From: Fen-1364 sp049515135
GTDB taxonomy: Bacteria; Spirochaetota; Spirochaetia; SZUA-6; Fen-1364
Reading direction: 5' to 3'
NCBI GenBank assembly: GCA_049515135.1
Contig: JBEKUJ010000004.1
Coordinates: 1 to 64,000 of the forward strand
Length of the DNA: 64,000 nucleotides
Below are positions 50,944-62,835 of this stretch, piece after piece (the stretch's first letter is position 1; the number at the start of each line of letters is the position of its first letter). The position numbers were made by a program, and so were the translations under genes. The notes under the pieces were generated by a model. That model saw nothing but the letters and a program-made list of their open reading frames with translations, was not told the DNA's origin and ran no database searches.

Positions 50944-51654
50944 ATGGTAGCATCCGAGGGGCTGCAGGTCGAGATCCTCGAAAAAGAAAAAAACCAGCCG
51001 ATCCACCAATGGGTGTATCAGACATTGAGGAACAATATCATCAAGCTCATCCTCCGGCCCGCGCAGCAAATCAGCGAAAACGATGTTTCGGAGGCTCTGG
51101 GGGTCAGCCGGACTCCCGTCCGCGAAGCGTTCATCCGGCTGGCCGAAGACGGACTGGTCAACATCACTCCTCAAAAGCGCTCCATTGTTTCTCTGATAGA
51201 TCTGGAACAAGCCAATGAAGCCAGGTTCGTTCGCCTGGCAGTGGAAAAAGCAGTGCTGCATGAGGCGTGCGGGAGCCTTTCGCCGGCAGACCTCGCAGTC
51301 CTGGAGGAGAACCTCCAGGCCCAGGAAAGCTGCCGCCAGGCCGGAGCTTTCGACCGGATGCTGGTTGTGGACAACGATTTCCACCGTCTCATCTTCCGCA
51401 GCTGCCGCAAGGAGAGGAGCTGGCTGTACCTCAAGAAGCTGGACTACAATTATGACAGGCTTCGCGTCATGGTCATGCCCTTTTCGATTGATCGAATCAT
51501 TTCAGAGCATGGGCTGATCAGGGACCTCATCACAGAGGGAAAGACCGACCACGTGGAGGAGGTCCTGGACCGTCACCTCACGTGGGAGATCATCAACCGT
51601 GTCGTGCGGGACTACCCGCCGCACTATTTCACTCAGAACAGGAGGCGAACATGA
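50944..51654 (+). CDS. GntR-family (FadR/FCD) transcriptional regulator
   Basis: 236 residues from ATG 50944 (MVASEGLQVEILEKE). Winged helix with PIHQWVYQTLRNNIIKLILRP and LGVSRTPVREAFIRLAEDGLV, the recognition helix of GntR proteins. The C-terminal FCD effector domain has the helices EARFVRLAVEKAVLHEA, VVDNDFHRLIF (Asp/His metal ligands) and SEHGLIRDLI. FCD regulators of this kind (UxuR/ExuR) sense uronates. Its place between the uronate enzymes and the importer makes that the likely role. Its stop overlaps the binding-protein start. Confidence 0.93.
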   Translation: MVASEGLQVEILEKEKNQPIHQWVYQTLRNNIIKLILRPAQQISENDVSEALGVSRTPVREAFIRLAEDGLVNITPQKRSIVSLIDLEQANEARFVRLAVEKAVLHEACGSLSPADLAVLEENLQAQESCRQAGAFDRMLVVDNDFHRLIFRSCRKERSWLYLKKLDYNYDRLRVMVMPFSIDRIISEHGLIRDLITEGKTDHVEEVLDRHLTWEIINRVVRDYPPHYFTQNRRRT

Positions 51655-52814
51655 AAAGGGTCCTTCGAACCGCGGGCATCGTGTGTGCGCTGGTCCTTGC
51701 GCCAGGGCTTCTCTTTTCCCAGGCCAGCTGGACAGGCAAGCCGGTGAAGCTCAGCATCATCGACGTGGCGGGAAACCTGCGACTCTCCAAGCCTGCAATA
51801 GAGGCGTTCAAAGCCGCCAACCCGAAGATGATCTCCGACATAGAGTACACGATCGCCACCGCCCCGGAGCTCGTGGCAAAGATCAAGGCCCAGCAAATGG
51901 CCGGCAATCTGGACACGACCATGGTCCTCACAGGGTATGACGGAATGGCTGCCGGCAAGGAACAGGGGGTATGGCTGCAGATCCTGCCCAAGTACAGGGA
52001 GGTCTTCCAGAAGACCGTTGATTCCTATCTCCCCGGCGCCCGGGCCGCCTTTAACCTGTTCGACGGCTATGGGATAGCGTACGTGTTCTGCCCGGGCGGG
52101 CCCATGTTCACGTACAATCCCGACAAAGTGAAAACCCCGCCAAAGACAGCCGTGGAGCTCCTGGCATGGGCCAAGGCGAACCCCGGCAAGTTCCTCTACG
52201 CCAGACCGGCGAACTCGGGTCCGGGCCGGGCATTCCTGCAGGGACTGCCGTACATCCTCGGTGACACCAATCCCAAGGATCCCGCAACGTGGACAAAGAC
52301 CTGGGCATACCTGAAGGAGCTGGACCAGTACATCGACTACTACCCGTCGGGGACCGCCATAACGTTCAAGGAGCTGGCCGAAGGGACCCGGTGGATCCTC
52401 GCCAGCCATCTTGGTTGGGACATGAATATGCGCATCCTGGCCACCATCCCGGCGAACTTCCAGGCCTTCTTCCTGGACAAGACCACGTGGGTCAACGACA
52501 CGCAGTTCATGGTTGTTCCCACGGGGCTGGATGCAGACCGGGAGAAAGCCACCGTCGCGCTCATGGAGTGGCTCATGCAGCCGGCGCAGCAGGCCGTCAC
52601 GTACGACGACGGCTACTTCTATCCCGGCCCGGCCATCAGGGGCGTCCCCCTTTCCATGGCCCCAACGGCAAGCCAGGACCGCATCAAGCCTGCCATGCGC
52701 GCGGCGTACGACGAAGCAGCGGTAAAGTATCCCAACGCGTCGCAGCTGGACGCCAAACCGCTGGTCCAGGCGTTCGACATGTGGGATAAGCTGGTCGGCG
52801 CAAAGACAAAATAA
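51651..52814 (+). CDS. ABC transporter substrate-binding protein
   Basis: 387 residues with signal peptide (MKRVLRTAGIVCALVLAPGLLFSQ). AGGAGG lies five bases upstream. Periplasmic-binding-protein type II pattern: VKLSIIDVAGNLRLSKPAIE, AFNLFDGYGIAYVFC, FTYNPDKVKTPPKTAVELLAW and SGTAITFKELAEGTRWILASHLGWD. Similar to family 1 binding proteins of the AfuA/PotD-like group that accompany two separate permeases. First transport gene of the operon. The ligand is unknown but the neighbouring genes suggest a uronate or uronate oligosaccharide. Confidence 0.92.
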   Translation: MKRVLRTAGIVCALVLAPGLLFSQASWTGKPVKLSIIDVAGNLRLSKPAIEAFKAANPKMISDIEYTIATAPELVAKIKAQQMAGNLDTTMVLTGYDGMAAGKEQGVWLQILPKYREVFQKTVDSYLPGARAAFNLFDGYGIAYVFCPGGPMFTYNPDKVKTPPKTAVELLAWAKANPGKFLYARPANSGPGRAFLQGLPYILGDTNPKDPATWTKTWAYLKELDQYIDYYPSGTAITFKELAEGTRWILASHLGWDMNMRILATIPANFQAFFLDKTTWVNDTQFMVVPTGLDADREKATVALMEWLMQPAQQAVTYDDGYFYPGPAIRGVPLSMAPTASQDRIKPAMRAAYDEAAVKYPNASQLDAKPLVQAFDMWDKLVGAKTK

Positions 52815-52831
52815 GCCGGGATCAAGCCGAC

Positions 52832-53959
52832 ATGAAGGATTTCACGCGGTTTGACATCAGGGACGTGACGAAGGAGTTCGACGGCAAGACCGCGCTCTCG
52901 AGTTTTTCCCTTTCGATCTCACACGGGGAGTTCGTCACGTTCCTCGGCCCTTCGGGGTGCGGGAAGTCGACGGCGCTCAACTGCGTTGCCGGGCTGCTCC
53001 CCATAACACGCGGGGAGATCTCGATAGACGGGGAGCCCATCGATGACGGCAGGAGGAAGGTGCCACCGGAGAAGCGCGGGTTCGGACTCGTGTTCCAGAA
53101 CTACGCGCTTTTCCCGCACCTCTCCGTCTTCGGGAACGTGGCTTTCGGGCTGCACATCCGAAAGCTGCCGAAGGCTGATGTGCTGGACAGGGTGCAGGCG
53201 GCGTTGAAGCTGGTGCACCTGGAAGGCCACGAGGGGAAGTATCCCGCCCAGCTGTCCGGCGGCGAGCAGCAGCGCGTTGCTATTGCCCGCTGCATTGTCC
53301 TTGAGCCCCGGCTCCTCATGCTTGACGAGCCGCTGTCCAACCTCGACGCAAAGCTCCGCGTGGAGATGCGCAACGAGCTGCTGGCCCTTCACACACGTCT
53401 GAAGGTGACCACCATCTACGTCACCCATGACCAGCAGGAGGCCCTGGCGCTTTCAGACCGCATTGTCGTGATGCGGCTGGGGCGCATCCAGCAGATCGGC
53501 ACGCCCCAGCAGGTGTACTCGGACCCGGCCAACCTCTTTGTCGCGGACTTCATGGGGTTCAAGAACATCTGGGACGGGGATCTCGCATCCCTGCATGAGA
53601 GGGCTGACGGGCTGGACGCGGAGGTGGTGGTGGCGGGCACGCACCTGCGCGCCCGCCTTCCCTACGCCGAAGGGGACCCGCGCAGGGACGCGCTCCTTGC
53701 CGCATCCAGGACAGACAGGAAGGTGACCACCGCCATCCGTCCTGAAGACGTCTGCGTCGGGAAAAACCCTGACGGCTCCTGCATCCGCGCCAGGGTGATG
53801 CTCGTGGAGTACCAGGGACAGGCCAGCTTTGTGACTGCCCGCGGGGACAGCGGCACCACAATCGAGCTGCGGCCGCCGACGCCCGTGCGGATGGCAGACA
53901 CCCTGGAGCTGCGCATAGCGCCCGAGAAAATGTTCGTGTTTGCGGGGAGCAGAGAGTAG
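52832..53959 (+). CDS. ABC transporter ATP-binding protein
   Basis: 375 residues. Complete ATPase: Walker A LGPSGCGKSTALN, Q-loop FQNYALFPHLS, signature LSGGEQQRVAIARC, Walker B LLMLDEPLSNLDAK, and switch His in YVTHDQQEALAL. A C-terminal TOBE domain (~240-375) is typical of PotA/UgpC-type importers that take up polyamines, iron or sugars. It provides energy for the two permeases that follow, three and eight bases further on. Confidence 0.96.
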   Translation: MKDFTRFDIRDVTKEFDGKTALSSFSLSISHGEFVTFLGPSGCGKSTALNCVAGLLPITRGEISIDGEPIDDGRRKVPPEKRGFGLVFQNYALFPHLSVFGNVAFGLHIRKLPKADVLDRVQAALKLVHLEGHEGKYPAQLSGGEQQRVAIARCIVLEPRLLMLDEPLSNLDAKLRVEMRNELLALHTRLKVTTIYVTHDQQEALALSDRIVVMRLGRIQQIGTPQQVYSDPANLFVADFMGFKNIWDGDLASLHERADGLDAEVVVAGTHLRARLPYAEGDPRRDALLAASRTDRKVTTAIRPEDVCVGKNPDGSCIRARVMLVEYQGQASFVTARGDSGTTIELRPPTPVRMADTLELRIAPEKMFVFAGSRE

Positions 53960-53962
53960 CCC

Positions 53963-54820
53963 ATGCAGCCGGGATTGCGGGGCGGCCGGTTCCTCCTTCT
54001 CCTTCCGGCGCTCCTGTTCGTGCTTCTCTTGTTCGTGTATCCCTTCCTGTATGGGCTGTTTCTCAGCTTCACCACCGCCTCCGGAGCCCCGACCCTTGCC
54101 AACTACGCGCGGTTCTTTCTGGATCCCTGGGAATCCCGCACCATCTGGGTCACCCTCTGGATTTCCGTCCCCGCCACCCTTATCAACGTGGCTCTGGCAA
54201 TTCCGTTCGCCGTCTTCATGCGCCATGGGATCCGGGGTGAGAAGATCGTCACCTTCTTCCTGATCGTCCCCCTCACGCTGGGGACGGTGCTCGTCTCCGA
54301 GGGGATGCTCACCTACCTGGGGCCCAACGGGTGGCTCAACCAGCTCTTGCAAGGCATCGGCATCGTGACCAAGCCTGTCCGCTTTACACACAACTACACC
54401 GGCGTGCTGCTCTCCCTTGTCATCCAGGGCTTCCCGTTCGCCTTTCTCATGATCCTGGGGTATGTCTCGGGCATCAACCCTGACCTGGAAAAGGCAAGCC
54501 GGATGCTCGGCGCCTCGCGCCTTGCCACCTTTGCCCGGGTCCTGTTCCCTCTCATGGTGCCGGGCATCGCGATCTGCTTCTGCCTGAACTTCGTCATGGC
54601 GTTCTCCGTGTTCCCCTCCGCCATGCTCCTTGGCGAGCCGTCGGGACCCACGCGCGTCATTGCCATTGCGGCCTGGCAGTGGGCCTTCGAGAAGTTCGAC
54701 TTCAACACTGCCTCCGCCATTTCCATGGTCATGGCGCTGATCGAGCTGATCGTCATCTCGGCGGTCCTTGTATGGCGGAACAGGATGTACAGGGGCGCTT
54801 CGATGGTGGGAAAGGGATAG
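53963..54820 (+). CDS. ABC transporter permease (PotB-like)
   Basis: 285 residues, six TM helices starting FLLLLPALLFVLLLFVYPFL. The permease-ATPase contact loop (EAA motif) is in EKASRMLGASRLATFARVLFPLMVPG. Order and size match the first permease of binding-protein-dependent importers. Three bases after the ATPase gene. Confidence 0.95.
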   Translation: MQPGLRGGRFLLLLPALLFVLLLFVYPFLYGLFLSFTTASGAPTLANYARFFLDPWESRTIWVTLWISVPATLINVALAIPFAVFMRHGIRGEKIVTFFLIVPLTLGTVLVSEGMLTYLGPNGWLNQLLQGIGIVTKPVRFTHNYTGVLLSLVIQGFPFAFLMILGYVSGINPDLEKASRMLGASRLATFARVLFPLMVPGIAICFCLNFVMAFSVFPSAMLLGEPSGPTRVIAIAAWQWAFEKFDFNTASAISMVMALIELIVISAVLVWRNRMYRGASMVGKG

Positions 54821-54824
54821 CGGG

Positions 54825-55643
54825 ATGCAGGCCAGGAAGCTCACGACGGGCGCCGTATTCTTCTTCCTTGCAATGGTCGTCTACGTGGGGAACGTCCTCG
54901 GGATCCTGTTCACCGTCATCCTCAACTCCGCCTCCAAAGGCTGGTATTCCGGGGTCCTCCCGAAGATCCTGACAGGGGAGTGGTACGCATATGTGGCTTC
55001 CGACCACAACATCCCGTACCTGCTGTTCATCACCTTCGTGGTCGCCGTGACCGTGGTGGCCGCGGCCATCCTCATCGGCTTCCCCGCGGCGTACGTGCTC
55101 AGCCGCTCTGAGTTTCGCGGCAAGGCCGCGCTCCTCACCCTCTTTCTTCTGCCCATGATCGTGCCTCCCATGACCTATGGGATCCCTCTTGCCATGGTGC
55201 TGTACAAGTTCCACCTGGCCGCGCGGGTCATCGGGGTGATCCTTGCGAACCTCGTGCCCATTGTGCCGTTCGTGATCCTCATCCTGATGCCGTTCATAGA
55301 GCAGGTGGGGGCGAACCTCGAATCAGCGGCACAAATGCTCGGCGCCCGCCGCTGGACCGTTTTCCGCAGGGTGCTGGTCCCTCTCACCCTGCCCGGGATC
55401 CTCACGGCGGGAATTCTTTCCATAGTGAAAACGATATCGATGTTCGAGCTGACCTATCTGGTGGCCGGGGCCAAGTCCCAGACCATTGTGGTCGCCTTGT
55501 ACGCGGATGCATATGCGGCCGGCGCCCGGCCTCCTCAGGCAGTGGATGCGCTGGCGGTCATTTATTTCCTTACGACCATGGTCTGTCTGGTGATCGCCCT
55601 GCGCTTCGTCAGCCCCACGCAGATGGTCTTCAAGATCAAGTAG
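54825..55643 (+). CDS. ABC transporter permease (PotC-like)
   Basis: 272 residues from ATG 54825 (MQARKLTTGAVFFFLAMVV). Six TM helices. The EAA loop is ESAAQMLGARRWTVFRRVLVPLTLPG. Second permease of the importer. It ends at 55643 and meets the methyltransferase gene five bases later on the other strand. Confidence 0.95.
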   Translation: MQARKLTTGAVFFFLAMVVYVGNVLGILFTVILNSASKGWYSGVLPKILTGEWYAYVASDHNIPYLLFITFVVAVTVVAAAILIGFPAAYVLSRSEFRGKAALLTLFLLPMIVPPMTYGIPLAMVLYKFHLAARVIGVILANLVPIVPFVILILMPFIEQVGANLESAAQMLGARRWTVFRRVLVPLTLPGILTAGILSIVKTISMFELTYLVAGAKSQTIVVALYADAYAAGARPPQAVDALAVIYFLTTMVCLVIALRFVSPTQMVFKIK

Positions 55644-55647
55644 GCGC

Positions 55648-56406
55648 TCAGACCCGGGGCTTGCCCGCGCTGTGACACCCGATCATCCCCGCGAGTATCG
55701 TCCTGGATGCGACATCCCGGTAGCCGAGAGACGCCAGGACACTGGAAAGCTCCTCCGCCGAGTAGAACATCGCAAGAGTGCTGATGAAGTAGCGCTTGCA
55801 CTCCAGGGCGGCCGGACCGCTGCGGAAAAGGAAGCCGGTGAACGCAAGGGACATGCGCAGGTAGACAAAATACAGCTTTTCCAGGACGGGATGTCCGGGG
55901 CGCAACATGTCACAGTGGTGAAAGCGCCCGCCCGGTTTGAGCACCCGCAGGATCTCGCTGAACACCCGGTCCACCCTCAGGTGGCGCGATGCGTACTGGA
56001 GCGTGACGACGTCGAAATGGTTGTCGGGGTACGGCAGGCTGTGCGCATCGCCGACAGTTCCCGTGATGGAAAAGCCGAGCGCCCGCGCCCGGGCCCGGCC
56101 CACCTCCTGCATTTCAGCGCTTCTGTCGATGGCATGCACCTCGAGGGTCGGCTCCCTCGTGAGGAGCGCAATCCCGACGGCGTTGGTGCCTGCGCATACG
56201 TCCAGGACGCGCTGCCGGGGGCGCACATCGATTGTCGACATGAAGACGTCCAGAAACCGTCTCCAGAGCCCGAGGCTGGCCACGTTGTTGGCCCGGTCGT
56301 AATACGGGGCAACATCGGCAAACACGGCATCCAGCTGCTGGTTCCAGACTGCGCGGAACCTCTCCTCGCGCAACTGCTCACGAACGGCAAGGGGTGGTGG
56401 ACTCAT
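55648..56406 (-). CDS. Class I SAM-dependent methyltransferase (UbiE/MenG-like)
   Basis: 252 residues from ATG 56406 (MSPPPLAVREQL). FADVAPYYDRANNVASLGLWRRFLD is the UbiE/MenG start pattern (YDxxNxxxSxG). Motif I is VLDVCAGTNAVGIALL; then SITGTVGDAHSLPYPDNHFDVV (motif II/post I) and LRVLKPGGRFHHCDML (motif III). The family methylates quinone or other ring substrates. No quinone genes are close by. It is divergent from the deaminase gene, with a 73-base gap. Confidence 0.9.
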   Translation of the reverse strand: MSPPPLAVREQLREERFRAVWNQQLDAVFADVAPYYDRANNVASLGLWRRFLDVFMSTIDVRPRQRVLDVCAGTNAVGIALLTREPTLEVHAIDRSAEMQEVGRARARALGFSITGTVGDAHSLPYPDNHFDVVTLQYASRHLRVDRVFSEILRVLKPGGRFHHCDMLRPGHPVLEKLYFVYLRMSLAFTGFLFRSGPAALECKRYFISTLAMFYSAEELSSVLASLGYRDVASRTILAGMIGCHSAGKPRV

Positions 56407-56479
56407 AGAATTGGGCGACTCCCACAAAAGGGTAGAGTCGAAACGGCACGAAGTCAAATTTCCGTGGTATACATGCAGC

Positions 56480-57502
56480 ATGAGCAACGGTTCGGGGCTT
56501 CGCGCGCTTCCCAAGGTGGAGCTGCACCGTCACCTGGACGGGAGCGTGCGCGTGCAGACCATCTGGGAGATAGCCGCTGAAACGGGCATAGACCTTGGCG
56601 TGCGGTCCCTGGAGGAATTGCGGGAGACCGCGGTCATCCGGGAGCCGGTCACCTCGCTTTCCCAGGCTCTGGCGAGGTTTGAGACTCAGAAGAAAGTGCT
56701 TTGCTCCTTCCACGCAATCAGCCGCGTTACCAGGGAGAACATTGAGGACGCCGTCAACGACGGGGTGAAGCTTCTGGAGCTGCGGTTTGCACCCGCCTTC
56801 ATCGCCGAAGGCACTGCGCTCTCGAACGACGAGATCATAGCAGGCGTCCTTGACGGCCTTTCGCAAGGCATGGCGAGACATCCGATCGAGGTCGGCCTCA
56901 TCGGGATCCTTCCGCGCGGTTTCCCCGCGTCAGCCAACGAACGCGCGCTGGAGGATCTGCTCAGGTGGAAAAGGGGAAATGCGGCGGGGGCGGACAGGAT
57001 ATGCGGCCTGGACCTTGCGGCCGTTGAGGCCGGGATCGATCCCCTGCCCCTTGTGCCGCTGGTGGACAAGGCGCGGGAGGCCGGTCTGGGAATCACCATC
57101 CACAGCGGAGAGGACACGGACGCCGCCCACATCGCCAGGACTCTCCAGCTGTTCAGGCCGGACCGCATCGGCCACGGGATCCGCGCCTGGGGCAGCACTG
57201 CGGTCATGAACCGGCTCATTGCGGAAGACGTGTTGCTGGAGGTATGCCCCACATCCAACTGGCTCACCGGCTCCGTCCCTTCCCTTGACCGGCATCCCCT
57301 TCCTCATCTGTACAGAGCCGGAGTCCCGGTCTCCATCAACTCGGATGACCCCAACCTCATGGGGATCGACCTGGTCCACGAATACGAGGTGTGCGCCAGG
57401 CACTACGGGTTCAGCAGGGAGGATTTCCTTTCCCTCAACGAAGCCGCGCTGAGGCATTCGTTCCTGCCCCGGGAAACGCTGGATCGGGTGAAGATCCGCT
57501 AA
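56480..57502 (+). CDS. add: Adenosine deaminase
   Basis: 340 residues from ATG 56480 (MSNGSGLRALPKVELHRHLD). Zinc ligands and catalytic groups in order: HRHLDG near residue 16, GITIHSGEDTD (His/Glu side), DRIGHGIRAW (His), CPTSNWLTG, and INSDDPNLMG (Asp pair). Deaminates adenosine to inosine in purine salvage. Its stop overlaps by four bases the end of the quinone oxidoreductase fragment on the other strand. Confidence 0.96.
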   Translation: MSNGSGLRALPKVELHRHLDGSVRVQTIWEIAAETGIDLGVRSLEELRETAVIREPVTSLSQALARFETQKKVLCSFHAISRVTRENIEDAVNDGVKLLELRFAPAFIAEGTALSNDEIIAGVLDGLSQGMARHPIEVGLIGILPRGFPASANERALEDLLRWKRGNAAGADRICGLDLAAVEAGIDPLPLVPLVDKAREAGLGITIHSGEDTDAAHIARTLQLFRPDRIGHGIRAWGSTAVMNRLIAEDVLLEVCPTSNWLTGSVPSLDRHPLPHLYRAGVPVSINSDDPNLMGIDLVHEYEVCARHYGFSREDFLSLNEAALRHSFLPRETLDRVKIR

Positions 57503-57816
57503 ACCTGAAGAAGGACCTTGCCCGTGGACAGCCTCCCTTCGAGATACGTGTGAGCGCTTGCCGCGTCAGCCAGCCGGAAGACTTTGTCGATGCGAAGCTC
57601 TATCTCCCCGCGGACAATCCAGCGCAGGACATCTGCGGAGCGCTGCAGAAGCTCGCCGCGGTCAGAGATATAGTTCGCCAGGGTGGGCCGGGTCAGGAAC
57701 AACGATCCTTTTCTGTTCAGAAGGAGAGGGTCGAATGGCGCCACCGGACCGCTTGACTGGCCAAAGAGCACCATCATCCCGCGCGGGCGAATAGGATCAC
57801 TTTCTTCGCCCATCAT
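57499..57816 (-). pseudogene. Quinone oxidoreductase (zinc-type MDR), C-terminal fragment
   Basis: About 106 residues: RPRGMMVLFGQSSGPVAPFD, LLLNRKGSLFLTRPTLANYI, DVLRWIVRGEIELRIDKVF, LADAASAHTYLEGRLSTGKV. This is the last third of NADPH:quinone reductase (QorA-like). The N-terminal domain and Rossmann glycine motif are gone, and the DMT transporter gene starts only 57 bases beyond the break. Most likely a remnant of a deleted gene. Confidence 0.85.
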
Positions 57817-57872
57817 TATACAACCCGGGACCCGGCTATTCTCCTGCGGAGCCAACCATGTTATAAGGTGCC

Positions 57873-58777
57873 ATGCATCGCACTGGCAGGGCAGACCTGA
57901 TGGTCGCCCTCTCGATCTGCTTGATTCTCTGGGCATCCGCGTTCGCCGGAATCCGCCTGGGCCTGCGCGGCTTCGGACCGGGAGAGCTGGCTCTCCTTCG
58001 GTTCATCATCGCTTCCGCGTCCCTGCTGGTGTACGCGCTCATTACCCGGCTCCCCATGCCAAAGCTTCAGGATCTCCCCATGCTGTTTCTGATGGGCTTC
58101 CTGGGCTTCACGGTCTACCACGTCGGTCTCAACGCCGGAGAGGTTGCGGTGCCCGCGGGGGCCGCGAGCTTCATCATCGCTTCCGTCCCGGTCTTTTCCA
58201 CGCTTCTTGCCGTGATATTCCTTCAGGAGCGCCTGACGGTCCTGGGCTGGACGGGGGCTGCCATCAGCTTCCTGGGCGTAGCCGTGATCTCCGTGGGAAC
58301 GGGCACGGGGCTGAAGTTCGAGCCGGCCGCTCTATACATCGTCCTTGCCGCCCTTGGTGAGAGCCTCTTCTTCGTTCTTCAGAAGCCTTTTCTCTCCCGC
58401 TATTCGGGCCTCCAGCTCACCACATATACCATCTGGACCGGCACCGTCTTCATGATGGTCTACCTGCCCGGGCTGATCAGCCAGCTCGGCCGGGCGTCGG
58501 CGGCTTCAACGCTGGCGGTTGCCTACCTCGGCATCTTCCCGGCCGCCATCGGCTACGTCCTGTGGTCCATCGCGCTTTCCCGGGCGGACGTCTCACGTGT
58601 GACGAGCACGCTGAACCTTTCCCCCATCCTGTCTCTCATCATCGCTTTCCTGGTACTCGGCGAGGTCCCCACCGTGCTGTCAGTGGTTGGCGGCGCCATC
58701 ACGGTGGCAGGCGTCATCATCCTCAACACGCTGGGAAAGGCCACACGGCCGTCGGTTTCCCGCAGGGCGCGCGTGGA

Positions 58778-58781
<4 letters not shown>
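57873..58781 (+). CDS. EamA/DMT-superfamily transporter
   Basis: 302 residues, ten TM helices in two homologous halves. Half one starts LMVALSICLILWASAFAGIR with the first-helix Trp-Ala motif. Half two starts ALYIVLAALGESLFFVLQKP. Both end in EamA-type sequences (IFLQERLTVLGWTGAAISFL and FLVLGEVPTVLSVVGGAITV). It exports or imports a small metabolite, not predictable from sequence. Its TGA overlaps the GTG of the fused phosphomannomutase gene, so the two are coupled. Confidence 0.93.
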
Positions 58782-61732
<2,951 letters not shown>

Positions 61733-61796
61733 CCTGGGTGGCAGAGATGAGGCCTTCTACTGCTGGTTCCCTAGAATTTTTAGTTGGCATTCCGGA

Positions 61797-62224
61797 ATGC
61801 CGATTTCCGCGCTCTGTGGATTTCACGAAACGAAGCCGGCGGAGAGGCTGCTCCTCATATCATGCCCTCTGAGTGGAAATGAGGGGCAGGATCAAAATCG
61901 CCTGGACCAAAGGCTTAGGCTCAACAGCATCGACTTCAGAAGCCGGTTTCTGAATACACTGAAAACGCGTGGCGCTCTTTCTGGTGCGCAGATTGCGGCG
62001 GTTTTAGGCGTGACGCGCCAGGCCGCGCATCGCCATCTAGTTCGCGAACCGCGGCACCGGAACCATTCCGTAAAAAATATCAAATTGATAGCCTGATGGA
62101 GGACGCCGTGTTCGCGGACGTCGCCCAGCGCCTCGCTCTCGGACGTTCCGTGTCTAAGGCTGCATATCAGATTTTCCAGTATTCTTTTACCGAAATGTTG
62201 AACAATGCCATCGTCGCAGCGTAA
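61797..62224 (+). pseudogene. HTH / HATPase regulator remnant
   Basis: In one frame (61797-62096) RFLNTLKTRGALSGAQIAAVL plus GVTRQAAHRHLVRE is a clear winged-helix DNA-binding motif. The next frame, from about 62069, continues RKKYQIDSLMEDAVFADVAQ and, at 62178-62210, YQIFQYSFTEMLNNAI. That is how proteins pairing an HTH with a histidine-kinase-like ATPase (DUF4325-like) continue, with N-box EMLNN. The frame then stops at 62222-62224. So a frameshift and a premature stop split it. The expected following ATPase and STAS-like part is not found. Confidence 0.6.
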
Positions 62225-62564
62225 TGAGATCGTCGCTCCGGCGCGGTATTATCTATGGCATGATAAGGCAATCGTTGCAGGACGCGTCGCTAAAGGCTGA
62301 GATCAAGTCACAGAACTCCAGGGGTCACGATTTTCGGGAGGCCCTTATCGGGAGGCTTCAAACAACCCATGCGATTGCTTCGCAGAGGGAACAAAGACGA
62401 ATACGCAGCATGATTCGGTGGCTAATGCGGAAGGACGCCCAACGGTGTCATTTATAATACGATCCTGACGTTTTTTTGACGGCTAGATGAGAAAGCACCT
62501 ATAGGTGATGCCCCAGGCTATCAGGCCGGGCGACATCAGAACCGAGAGAACGCGCCGCCTCCAT
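62225..62564. other. Stretch without a recognised gene
   Basis: Holds a 77-codon plus-strand frame from ATG 62224 to 62457, basic and without known motifs (HDFREALIGRLQTTHAIAS). It overlaps the stop of the regulator remnant and has no Shine-Dalgarno, so it is probably decayed sequence. TTTATAAT near 62450-62458 could be a -10 box. A palindrome is at 62496. Confidence 0.4.
62496..62507. promoter_or_regulatory. 12-bp palindrome CACCTATAGGTG
   Basis: A perfect palindrome 58 bases beyond the stop of the small helical protein gene. A shortened copy (CACCTAGGTG) lies on the other side of that gene. Confidence 0.5.
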
Positions 62565-62735
62565 TCACAAGGGCAGCAAAGCGGCCTTGGCTAGAACGCG
62601 GTCGACGATCTCTATCGCGTCCTGGAGGCCCCGCTGGCGTCCCGCGCTCCATTCCTCACCGTACTGGCGACGAACACTCTGAGCGTGCTCCAGGGCCTCC
62701 AGCAGAAGCTTTCTGACTTGATTCAGCTCTTTCAT
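62565..62735 (-). CDS. Small helical protein, 56 residues
   Basis: MKELNQVRKLLLEALEHAQS begins a fully helical, charged small protein, continuing VRRQYGEEWSAGRQRGLQDA. GGAGGGG lies about four bases before the ATG at 62735, a strong ribosome site. It is too short for many gene finders. No family is recognised. Its pattern (long amphipathic helix, WSAGRQ...AIEIVDRVL) is like small proteins in mobile or toxin-antitoxin regions, but that is only a resemblance. Palindromic sequences lie on both sides. Confidence 0.6.
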   Translation of the reverse strand: MKELNQVRKLLLEALEHAQSVRRQYGEEWSAGRQRGLQDAIEIVDRVLAKAALLPL

Positions 62736-62748
62736 GACCCCTCCCGAT

Positions 62749-62768
62749 GGTGCATAGGCACCTAGGTG
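62749..62768. promoter_or_regulatory. Overlapping palindromes upstream of the small gene
   Basis: GGTGC-ATAG-GCACC (62749-62762) overlaps CACCTAGGTG (62759-62768), 14-33 bases before the ATG at 62735. On the minus strand a TATACT sequence (about 62775-62780) lies just beyond, as a possible -10 box. The position fits an operator. Confidence 0.5.
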
Positions 62769-62835
62769 GGGTTAGTATAGCCCAATCCGGCTTTTCCGAT
62801 AACACGAGTTTTGTCTACTTCCGCGTCAAGCATGG

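Noticed and set aside
62224..62457. A 77-codon plus-strand frame after the regulator remnant
   Set aside because: No ribosome site, very basic, overlaps a remnant stop and shows no motif, so not called as a gene.
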